9,687 nucleotides of DNA from an uncultured Chitinophagaceae bacterium. GTDB lineage: Bacteria > Bacteroidota > Bacteroidia > Chitinophagales > Chitinophagaceae. Position 1 is the stretch's first letter; every line of letters starts with the position of its first letter. The stretch is from positions 1 to 9,687 of the forward strand of contig CAILAF010000030.1 of NCBI GenBank assembly GCA_903832075.1, read 5' to 3'. The notes under the pieces are model-generated. The model worked only from the letters and a program-made list of their open reading frames with translations. It did no database searches and was not told where the DNA came from. The position numbers and the translations under genes were made by a program. Of this stretch, positions 1 to 6,595 are shown piece by piece.

Positions 1-20
1 ATATTTCTTTAATTTTCCGC

Positions 21-566
21 ATGCACCCAGATGATAAAGAATTGTTATACGATTTTAAGCAGCCTCAGTTAAAAGAGCGTGCTTTTACAGCTATTATAAA
101 AAAATATCAGGAAAAATTATATTGGCATGTAAGAAGAATGGTAATAGATCATGATGATGCCAATGATGTTTTGCAAAATATTTTTATAAAAGTTTGGAAC
201 GGATTAGAAAACTTTAGAGAAGATAGTCAGTTGTATACTTGGCTATATAGAATTGCCACTAATGAAAGCCTTACTTTTTTAGATCAGAAAAAAAGAAAAG
301 CTGCAATTAGTTTGAGTGATGTAGAAGAAGTGTTGAGCAACAAAATTAAAGCCGATGAAAATTTTGATGCAAATAGATTAGAATGGAAATTACAATTAGC
401 TATTCAGCAGTTGCCTGAACGTCAGAAATTAGTTTTTAATCTTCGTTATTATGATGAAATGCCTTATGAAGAAATGAGTCGTATTTTAGATACCAGTGAG
501 GGGGCGTTGAAAGCCAGTTACCATCATGCGGCGAAGAAAATTGAAGAATTTATCAAAAATCATTAA
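21..566 (+). CDS. ECF-type RNA polymerase sigma-70 family factor
   Basis: This 181-residue protein is a group 4 (ECF) sigma factor that should direct RNA polymerase to a small set of promoters. Region sigma-2 spans about residues 18-93, with DDANDVLQNIFIKVW (45-59) as the 2.2 core-binding helix and TWLYRIATNE (73-82) in the 2.3/2.4 promoter-melting and -10 contact part. A charged linker (94-118) follows, then sigma-4 (about 122-178) with LPERQKLVFNLRYY and the helix-turn-helix MPYEEMSRILDTSEGALKASYHHA. Length is normal for the family and no extra C-terminal domain is present. The ATG at 21 is the first start in the window; only 20 bases lie upstream, so its promoter cannot be judged. The gene is followed after 29 bp by a membrane protein and a secreted protein on the same strand, which suggests an envelope-linked regulatory operon. 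The family is certain; the regulon is unknown. Confidence 0.95.
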   Translation: MHPDDKELLYDFKQPQLKERAFTAIIKKYQEKLYWHVRRMVIDHDDANDVLQNIFIKVWNGLENFREDSQLYTWLYRIATNESLTFLDQKKRKAAISLSDVEEVLSNKIKADENFDANRLEWKLQLAIQQLPERQKLVFNLRYYDEMPYEEMSRILDTSEGALKASYHHAAKKIEEFIKNH

Positions 567-595
567 ACATTATAGTTACTTCACAGTCTCACATA

Positions 596-1309
596 GTGAA
601 TATGACAGAAAATGAAGAAATATTGAATGAGTTAAAAGAGATAAGCCCTTATCTGGTAAGCATTAGCAAGGAAAATGTTTTAACAGTTCCTGCGAACTAT
701 TTTGATGTATTGCCCGAACAATTGTTGAATTATATAGCAACAGAAAAGTTAATTTTTGATGATAAGACCCAGTTGTTTAATGTACCATCCGGTTATTTTG
801 AGGGTTTTGCTGAAACAGTTATTCAAAAAATAAAACTTCAAAAAAATGATGAAATATATATGGAGTTAGAACAGGTGGCTCCATTATTAAATACAATCAA
901 TAAAAACAATGTTTTAACAGTTCCTGCTCATTACTTCGAGAATTTTGGTGTTGATGTTTTTAAATCTAAAAAGCAAAAAGCAAAAGTTGTATCTTTCACT
1001 ATCGCAAAAAAGTGGCTGAATTATGCAGCTGCAGCGATGATGGCTGGTGTTTTGGTAACTGGTGCTTTTTTATTTACTGAAAACAAAACTTCATTTGATC
1101 TTTCACATGAAGTAAATAAAGTAAGTGATGAAGAATTACAAAACTATATTGATAACAGTTCGCATACTATTGTTTTGAGTGATGAAACTGAATTAAATAA
1201 TAAGTTACCTGAATTGGATGAACATATTCAAACTATTGGTGACGAAGAATTGCAACAATATTTAAATGATAACGTAGACCTTACTAAAAATAATGAAGAA
1301 GGAAGTTAA
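596..1309 (+). CDS. Single-pass membrane protein with repeated VPxxYF motifs; candidate sigma-factor regulator
   Basis: I recognise no named family. The 237-residue protein has no N-terminal signal. Residues 1-139 are predicted cytoplasmic, one hydrophobic segment lies at about 140-160 (WLNYAAAAMMAGVLVTGAFLF), and an acidic tail follows. The N-terminal part repeats itself: NVLTVPANYF (27-36) and NVLTVPAHYF (105-114), each preceded by a related acidic helix (EISPYL / QVAPLL), with a third, weaker copy FNVPSGYF (61-68). The tail holds a second repeat pair, VSDEELQNYIDN (176-187) and IGDEELQQYLND (214-225). Position directly after an ECF sigma gene and the cytoplasm-membrane-outside layout suggest an anti-sigma or sensor role, but the zinc HxxxCxxC motif of ZAS anti-sigma factors is absent. 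The frame opens with GTG at 596; an in-frame ATG at 602 would remove two residues and is equally plausible. Function is inferred from context only. Confidence 0.85.
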   Translation: MNMTENEEILNELKEISPYLVSISKENVLTVPANYFDVLPEQLLNYIATEKLIFDDKTQLFNVPSGYFEGFAETVIQKIKLQKNDEIYMELEQVAPLLNTINKNNVLTVPAHYFENFGVDVFKSKKQKAKVVSFTIAKKWLNYAAAAMMAGVLVTGAFLFTENKTSFDLSHEVNKVSDEELQNYIDNSSHTIVLSDETELNNKLPELDEHIQTIGDEELQQYLNDNVDLTKNNEEGS

Positions 1310-1315
1310 TCAATC

Positions 1316-1711
1316 ATGAAAAAAATAATTTTTATATTATTCATTGTTGCATCAACATTTTCTTTTGCACAGCAGCAACCACCCCGACCAAATAATGTGA
1401 TGGCAAATGTGCAAGGATTGAAAGTTGCTTATTTTACTAAACAATTAAATATTACAACCGAAGAAGCACAAAAATTTTGGCCAATGTATTTTAGTTGCCA
1501 AGATGAAATTCGGACTGCCAAACAAGCAAATAAAGAGGATCAATTAGCCATGGAAGATGCTGTTTTAATGGTAAAGAAAAAATATATTGTTGAATGCAAA
1601 AAAGTATTAGGCGATCAAAGAGGTTCTAAAGTTTTTAATGTTGAAAGAGATTTCAATCAAATGCTGAGACAAGAAATGGAAAAACGAAAACAATCAAAAA
1701 ATCAAAGATAA
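1316..1711 (+). CDS. Small secreted protein, Spy/CpxP-like (periplasmic sensor/chaperone type)
   Basis: The 131-residue product starts with a clear signal peptide (KK, then a hydrophobic core and FSFA|QQQ, cleavage probably after residue 18), so the mature protein of about 113 residues should be periplasmic or outer-membrane facing. The mature part is helical and charged. The segment KVAYFTKQLNITTEEAQKFWPMYF (36-59) matches the pattern 'L-T-x-E-E-A-x-x-F-W-P-x-Y' seen in the small secreted proteins that accompany ECF sigma factors in Bacteroidota and resemble Spy/CpxP or the heavy-metal sensor family. Two cysteines occur (61 and 94). The start lies 6 bp after the stop of the preceding gene, so cotranscription is likely, and an AAGGAAG stretch upstream could help ribosome binding. 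It may be a target or a periplasmic feedback partner of the sigma system; this is inferred from position. Confidence 0.85.
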   Translation: MKKIIFILFIVASTFSFAQQQPPRPNNVMANVQGLKVAYFTKQLNITTEEAQKFWPMYFSCQDEIRTAKQANKEDQLAMEDAVLMVKKKYIVECKKVLGDQRGSKVFNVERDFNQMLRQEMEKRKQSKNQR

Positions 1712-1721
1712 TAATCTTAGT

Positions 1722-1749
1722 ATGCCTCTTTTTAAGAGGCATTTTTATT
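1722..1749 (+). terminator. Intrinsic terminator after the sigma-factor module, overlapping the end of the convergent gene
   Basis: ATGCCTCTT (1722-1730), a TTT loop, and AAGAGGCAT (1734-1742) form a perfect 9-bp stem, followed on the + strand by a T-rich tract (1742-1749). It begins 11 bp after the stop of the Spy-like gene. The opposite-strand hydrolase gene ends inside it: its TAA stop (1732-1734) covers part of the loop. The T-tract is good only for + strand transcripts. For minus-strand transcripts the hairpin is present but has no immediate U-tract. Confidence 0.85.
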
Positions 1750-2484
1750 AAAAAAAAATATTGGTGATTTTATATCATGATAAAATAAAAAAGTCCAACT
1801 TGCTGCTTCTCCTTGCTGCCACCATTGTTGCCTTAATTGCATACATTTTTTTCCATCATAATCATATTTGGCAATAAACTTACTTTTCATTTGTTGTAAT
1901 TGTGGCGCATCATCTCCGCCAAAAAATAATATCTCATTATTTTCTTTTATCCAAAACACTTGATGAAATGGACTATGTGCAGAAGTTACCCGGTATTGAA
2001 TGTAACCATCAATCATTCCATCATCATTTAAAAATTTTACTTGCGGGTTATTTTGCAATACTTCAATTTCTTCAGTCATATAAGAAGGGAAACCTTTATC
2101 CATTGCATATTCAAACTCTTTTTGTTGCACATAATAAATTGCATTGCAAAATGCCAAATGATAATTTCCAAATGGATCTCTTTTACTAATACCGCCTGCA
2201 TGGTCTTTATGTAAATGACTGATCAATACTTTGGTAATTTGTTCCGGTTGAATTCCATTGGCTTTTAAGTTTTGATGAATTTGCAATTCGTTGTTTTTAC
2301 GAAAACCTAATCCGGTATCAATAAGCAAAATATCTTTCGAAGTAATAATAACAAATGGTTGAACTTCTACCAATAAACTTCCGGTAGAACGATTTTGCAA
2401 TTCATCATTATTTAAATTGAATGGAATAAATATTTTTGTTTTATCAATAGTAAACGAACCTTCAGAAAGCGGAATAATTTTCAT
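1732..2484 (-). CDS. Metallo-beta-lactamase-fold hydrolase
   Basis: This 250-residue enzyme has the two-metal MBL signature HLHKDH (residues 90-95). Further ligand candidates are H170 (SAHSPFHQ), D192 (FFGGDD) and H236 (FYHD). Spacings of 22 and 44 residues between the last three match those of the AiiA-type lactonases, and total length is also similar. However, the tyrosine that follows the bridging aspartate in AiiA (DxxY) is glutamine here (D192-A-P-Q195), so an acyl-homoserine lactonase role is not supported and the substrate is unknown. No signal peptide is seen, so it is likely cytoplasmic. It starts 9 bp after the rodA stop and is probably the last gene of the cell-elongation operon. 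Its last codons include a run of three TTT codons (A9 on the + strand) and extend into the shared terminator. Fold is confident; function is open. Confidence 0.9.
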   Translation of the reverse strand: MKIIPLSEGSFTIDKTKIFIPFNLNNDELQNRSTGSLLVEVQPFVIITSKDILLIDTGLGFRKNNELQIHQNLKANGIQPEQITKVLISHLHKDHAGGISKRDPFGNYHLAFCNAIYYVQQKEFEYAMDKGFPSYMTEEIEVLQNNPQVKFLNDDGMIDGYIQYRVTSAHSPFHQVFWIKENNEILFFGGDDAPQLQQMKSKFIAKYDYDGKKCMQLRQQWWQQGEAASWTFLFYHDIKSPIFFFNKNAS

Positions 2485-2493
2485 AAAATAAAT

Positions 2494-3834
2494 TTATCGC
2501 AACACCATTTGCCTATCGGCATCTAATCTTAATAAAATAAAAATAAGAATCGTGAATGTTAGTAATGATGATCCGCCATAACTTATTAATGGTAATGGAA
2601 TACCAATGATAGGAAATAATCCTATTGTCATGCAAACATTAACTGTGATATGAAAGAAGATGATACTTGCAACGCTGTATGCATAAACGCGACTAAAAAT
2701 ACTTCGTTGCCTTTCGGCAATTCGAACAATTCTATACAACAAGAATAAATAAATTGATAAAAAAATAAAGCATCCAACAAAACCAAATGCTTCACCTAAT
2801 GACGTAAAAATGAAATCGGTATGTTGTTCGGGAACATATTTACCTCTGGTTTGTGTGCCCTTCAAGAATCCTTTACCCATAAAGCCGCCAGAGCCAATGG
2901 CAATTTTACTTTGGCGTACATTATAATCATCGGGCTTTTTTACTGGCTTATCTGCAGATTTACTTTTATGACGATTTAAATTACAATCATAATCTTTTCC
3001 CACCATGCTGTAAATGCGTGTGCTTTGATAACATTCAAATACATCATTAAAAATAAATGGCACAGCTACTCTTTGAAATCCAACACACACCATCCATGAA
3101 ACAATGATGATGGTGATGATTCTTTTATTTCGCTTAATTTGTTTTTTTAAAAGATATAAAATAATGAATGCTATACAGGTTAATACTATAGAAAGCATTT
3201 TTGGTTCTACTACCAATGATGCAACGCCTAATATTCCAACAGATGCTCCAATCACTAATATTTGCGATGGTAAGCCTTCTCTGTATAACATTAGAAAAAA
3301 AGACAAATAAGCTAATGCTAATCCATCTTCATGTTGAAAGTGGGATAATATAGCAGGCGACAATGCAATTACAACTCCAATGATTTGTGATTTTAGTTTT
3401 GTAAAATCAGTTTCTTGTCTTGATAAAAATTTTGCTAATGCTAATGCTGTAAATATTTTACATAACTCGGCAGGTTGTAAATTAAATCCGCCGCCTAAAG
3501 GTATCCAGCTTTTTGAACCATTAATACTTTTTCCAATTACAAAAGTGGCAAGCATTAATACAATACCAAAAGCATATAAAATATTTGCAAATGCCGTGAA
3601 AAGCTTACTGTCGGTTAGTAATATAAAAGTGGCTATAATAGCACAAAAGCCCGCAAAGAATAATTGTTTACTGTAATTTGTTTTTCCTGATATAAATAAT
3701 GAAAGCCAATCTGTTCCGGGTCTGTACTCAACCATAAAAATACACATGATGCCTATACAAACTAAAATAGCATACAACCAAATCATTGTCCAGTCAATGC
3801 CTTGCGATATAGTACTATTTATTTTTTTACTCAT
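2494..3834 (-). CDS. rodA: Rod shape-determining protein RodA, SEDS peptidoglycan glycosyltransferase
   Basis: RodA polymerises lipid II into glycan strands in the inner membrane and works as a pair with PBP2. The 446-residue protein has about ten hydrophobic segments and the SEDS landmarks: GSKSWIPLGG...NLQPAELCKI (106-126), VRQSKIAIGSGGFMGKGFLKGTQ (306-328), VPEQHTDFIF (334-343) and IPLPLISYGGSS (412-423). Acidic candidates for the catalytic and structural positions are D170 (in HFQHEDGLA, where most RodA proteins read QPDxGT/S) and D281 or D283 in the large extracellular loop. That loop (about 280-303) is longer than in typical RodA and lysine-rich (RHKSKSADKPVKKPDD). The ATG overlaps the mrdA stop by 4 bp (ATGA), as expected for translational coupling of a SEDS/PBP pair. 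Identification is firm. Confidence 0.97.
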   Translation of the reverse strand: MSKKINSTISQGIDWTMIWLYAILVCIGIMCIFMVEYRPGTDWLSLFISGKTNYSKQLFFAGFCAIIATFILLTDSKLFTAFANILYAFGIVLMLATFVIGKSINGSKSWIPLGGGFNLQPAELCKIFTALALAKFLSRQETDFTKLKSQIIGVVIALSPAILSHFQHEDGLALAYLSFFLMLYREGLPSQILVIGASVGILGVASLVVEPKMLSIVLTCIAFIILYLLKKQIKRNKRIITIIIVSWMVCVGFQRVAVPFIFNDVFECYQSTRIYSMVGKDYDCNLNRHKSKSADKPVKKPDDYNVRQSKIAIGSGGFMGKGFLKGTQTRGKYVPEQHTDFIFTSLGEAFGFVGCFIFLSIYLFLLYRIVRIAERQRSIFSRVYAYSVASIIFFHITVNVCMTIGLFPIIGIPLPLISYGGSSLLTFTILIFILLRLDADRQMVLR

Positions 3835-5942
3835 TGAAATGATCGGTTATACTTTTTATTTTTCTTTTCATCAGTTACTACAATTGCTGCAGTAACATTT
3901 TTTGTTTTAGGTTTTGGTGTATTGTTATTTTGTTTTGGAGGAATTGTTTTTATATCGGGTTCATTATTTTCTTCATCACTTGAATCATTCAACTCTTTAT
4001 TCATTTTTTGTTGAAGCAATAATTGATTTTCTTTTATTTGTTTCAATGAATCTCTTTTATTCATTTCCATTTTCATTAAATATGGGATTAAATTTTTGTT
4101 TTTAAATTCTTCAAACATTGCTTTTCTTTCAGTTCCAACAATAGAGTCGCGTAAATATTTTTCAACTAATAAACTTGCAATGGGCGCTGCTGCCCATGCA
4201 CCCTGTCCGGCATTTTCACAGATGACTGCAATGGCAATTTTAGGATTATCTCTCGGTGCAAATCCGCCAAAGAAAGAATGGTCTTTCTGTTGTACCATTT
4301 TTCCATTTATTTTAGCAGAATTTTCAACAGTTCCTGTTTTACCGCACATTACTATGTCGGGTATTCTTGATCTAACTGCTGTTCCATATTCAACCACAGC
4401 CTGCATTCCATCTTGTACAGCATCAAAAATAGAATCTGGAATTCTTTTATCGGTATAATGTTTTATTTTAAATGTATCTAACAAATTATATTCATCGCCA
4501 CCATCAATCGAATCAACAACATGTGGCGAATAATACCAACCTTTATTGGCAATGATAGCCATTACATTTGCCAATTGTAATAAAGTTGTTTGCACTTCAC
4601 CCTGACCAATTGCATTTGATATAACATTACATGAATAAAAATTCCCTTTATTTTTTTTTCTATAAAATGAAGACGAAGGAAGATTACCTTTTTGTTCTGT
4701 AGGAAGGTCAATGCCTAATTTTCTTCCTAAACCAAAAGTAGATGCATAAGAATTAAATACGGTTAAGGCACTGTCTGCTCCGCCATATCTTGATTGATCT
4801 AATATTCTTTTATATACAGTAGAAAAATAAGTGTTATCGCTATGTGCAATGGCTTCTTTAAAATTAAATGTTCCTTTATCTAAACATTTTGGTTTACCTG
4901 TGCCGCATCCTTCAAAATAACCCGGGCAACTTACTGTTGTTCGTTCTGTAATTACACCTTCTGTTAAACCAATAATACCTGAAACAGTTTTAAAAGTTGA
5001 ACCCGGCGAATACATTGTACCTAATGCACGATTATTAAAAGGTAATCTTGGATCGAACATTAATTCTCGAATATGTTTTGATCTTTCATTACCTGTTAAA
5101 TAATTGGGATTATAAGTTGGTGCACTAACCATGCATAAGATACTTCCTGTTTTTGGATCAATGGCAACAACACTTCCTACTTTATTGGTCATTAATAGTT
5201 CCGCCATTTTTTGTAACTCAACATCAATACCTGTAAATAAATTTTTTCCTGCAATGGCACTTGTATCAAATACTCCATTTTCATATGCACCTTGAATCCT
5301 GCTTTTATTATCTTTTATAAAACGTTTTACGCCGCGTTGTCCCATTAAAACTTTTTCATACACTTTTTCTAAGCCTGTCATTCCTGCATAATCATTCATT
5401 TCATAACCTTCATCTTTATGTTTCTTTAAAAAGTTGGTATCCACTTCACCAATACTTCCTAAAATATTTGCTCCCACATTATATGGATAGGTTCTGGCTT
5501 TTCTTTCGCTTAAAATATAGCCGGGAAATTTATACATGTTCTCATATAACTTAGCATACATCTCTTGCGAAAGCAATGCTTCAAAAATACTTGGGCGAAC
5601 AGAAGTGTTTTTAAAGATGATATCTTTCATTCTTCTTTTATACTCAGTGGTATCAATACCCAATAAATTACAAAGCGATAAGGTATCTGTTCCTTTTGAT
5701 TCAACAGGTGTTACAACCAAATCGTACGAAATGGTATTTTGTAAAAGTGGTTTTCTATTTCTGTCGAAGATGATTCCTCTGTCGGGGTAAACTATTTTTC
5801 TGTAAATGGCATTATTCTCTGCAGCCAGTTGGTATTTGGATGAAAATATTTGAATATGGATCAACTGAATAATAACGATGATAAAAACAGCGGCGAATAT
5901 AATTTGTATAACTCCACTTCTGTTTTGATTGAATACCGACAT
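3831..5942 (-). CDS. mrdA: Penicillin-binding protein 2 (elongation-specific peptidoglycan transpeptidase)
   Basis: This class B PBP crosslinks the glycan strands made by RodA. Residues 1-10 are cytoplasmic, a membrane anchor follows (about 11-33), then the PBP dimerisation region with PDRGIIFDRN (53-62), then the transpeptidase domain. The catalytic motifs are complete: STFK (315-318, nucleophile S315), SDN (368-370) and KTGT (535-538). At 703 residues it is longer than the E. coli protein, mainly because of a tail from about 605 onward that is charged and rich in K, N, E and P. Three cysteines (339, 346, 353) and H367 sit between the first two motifs, near where E. coli PBP2 binds zinc. The start ATG at 5942 follows a 122-bp gap after mreD; no Shine-Dalgarno is visible. 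The stop overlaps the rodA start. Confidence 0.97.
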   Translation of the reverse strand: MSVFNQNRSGVIQIIFAAVFIIVIIQLIHIQIFSSKYQLAAENNAIYRKIVYPDRGIIFDRNRKPLLQNTISYDLVVTPVESKGTDTLSLCNLLGIDTTEYKRRMKDIIFKNTSVRPSIFEALLSQEMYAKLYENMYKFPGYILSERKARTYPYNVGANILGSIGEVDTNFLKKHKDEGYEMNDYAGMTGLEKVYEKVLMGQRGVKRFIKDNKSRIQGAYENGVFDTSAIAGKNLFTGIDVELQKMAELLMTNKVGSVVAIDPKTGSILCMVSAPTYNPNYLTGNERSKHIRELMFDPRLPFNNRALGTMYSPGSTFKTVSGIIGLTEGVITERTTVSCPGYFEGCGTGKPKCLDKGTFNFKEAIAHSDNTYFSTVYKRILDQSRYGGADSALTVFNSYASTFGLGRKLGIDLPTEQKGNLPSSSFYRKKNKGNFYSCNVISNAIGQGEVQTTLLQLANVMAIIANKGWYYSPHVVDSIDGGDEYNLLDTFKIKHYTDKRIPDSIFDAVQDGMQAVVEYGTAVRSRIPDIVMCGKTGTVENSAKINGKMVQQKDHSFFGGFAPRDNPKIAIAVICENAGQGAWAAAPIASLLVEKYLRDSIVGTERKAMFEEFKNKNLIPYLMKMEMNKRDSLKQIKENQLLLQQKMNKELNDSSDEENNEPDIKTIPPKQNNNTPKPKTKNVTAAIVVTDEKKNKKYNRSFQ

Positions 5943-6064
5943 ATATTATTGTAACAATAGAATGAACGATGAATGATTTTATATTGCTGCAAAATTGCCA
6001 ATACTTATTCGATGTAACAATTATGTTTTCTAAAAAGTTATTCAGTCATGTGCAAATGATGCTA
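5943..6064. other. mreD-mrdA intergenic gap with short heptad repeat
   Basis: This 122-bp AT-rich stretch holds no open frame of note. It carries GAATGAA (5960-5966) directly followed by CGATGAA (5967-5973), a 7-bp-periodic pair, and a 9-bp direct repeat TGTAACAAT (5950-5958 and 6013-6021). One copy of the latter ends 8 bp upstream of the mrdA start. I see no convincing promoter: a TAACTTTT-like element on the minus strand (6033-6040) has its nearest TTTG only 12 bp away. Confidence 0.5.
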
Positions 6065-6595
6065 TTATGCATTGCTGCGATACTTGGCTTTTCTGAAAAA
6101 AATCAATTCAGTAATAAAGATGAGTAATAAACTAATGGCTGTAGTGCCTAATACTTTTCCGATGAAATAAGTGAAACTTCCAAACTGCAACCATTCGATC
6201 AATACTAAATAAAAATGATGAATGAAAGTGAGTAACACAACATATAAACTATATGGTGCACCACCCATACTTTTCAGTGATGGCTCTATATAGCTTTGTT
6301 CTGTTGTTTCTTGCGGTATCAATAAACTTAATAAGGATGGACGAATAAAAGCAATCAATACACAAGGTGCTGCATGCAATCCGGGCGTGCCTGTAAAATA
6401 ATCTAAAGTAATACCTAATATAAATCCAATGATCATTAACCAAACTCTTCCAATATTAAATGGCAACCAAATAATGAATAAAAAATATAAATACGGTACG
6501 ATGAATTGATGCAATGGAGGAACCTTATCTAACACAAAAACCTGTATCAGAATAAATAAAATAAAACGGATAATATTTTTTAAAAGACTACTCAT
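6065..6595 (-). CDS. mreD: Rod shape-determining membrane protein MreD
   Basis: This 176-residue polytopic membrane protein of the Rod complex links MreB and MreC to the peptidoglycan synthases. It has about five to six hydrophobic segments: 7-23, 31-46, 50-67, 75-92, 115-134 and 145-167. The segment GFILGITLDYFTGTPGLHAAPCVLIAFIRP (57-86) matches the conserved core of Bacteroidota MreD proteins, whose usual pattern is 'G(L)xLDxFxxxxGxHAAxxxLIAxxRP'. Length is typical. The ATG lies inside the end of mreC (8-bp overlap, 6588-6595), consistent with coupled translation. The C-terminus is short and basic (RKAKYRSNA). The family is poorly conserved in general, but sequence and position agree. Confidence 0.94.
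   Translation of the reverse strand: MSSLLKNIIRFILFILIQVFVLDKVPPLHQFIVPYLYFLFIIWLPFNIGRVWLMIIGFILGITLDYFTGTPGLHAAPCVLIAFIRPSLLSLLIPQETTEQSYIEPSLKSMGGAPYSLYVVLLTFIHHFYLVLIEWLQFGSFTYFIGKVLGTTAISLLLIFITELIFFRKAKYRSNA

Noticed and set aside
1902..2189. A 95-codon + strand frame inside the hydrolase gene
   Set aside because: It is fully antisense to the metal-binding region of a clear metallohydrolase; composition is that of a shadow frame (rich in H, L, F).
4096..4458. A 120-codon open frame on the + strand opposite mrdA
   Set aside because: It lies antisense to the transpeptidase coding region with its conserved KTGT motif, has no recognisable domain, and is explained by the base composition of the real gene.
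6033..6056. A promoter for mrdA-rodA in the mreD-mrdA gap (TAACTTTT with upstream TTTG, minus strand)
   Set aside because: The -7 element misses the final G and the nearest TTTG is only 12 bp away, too close for the Bacteroidota consensus.
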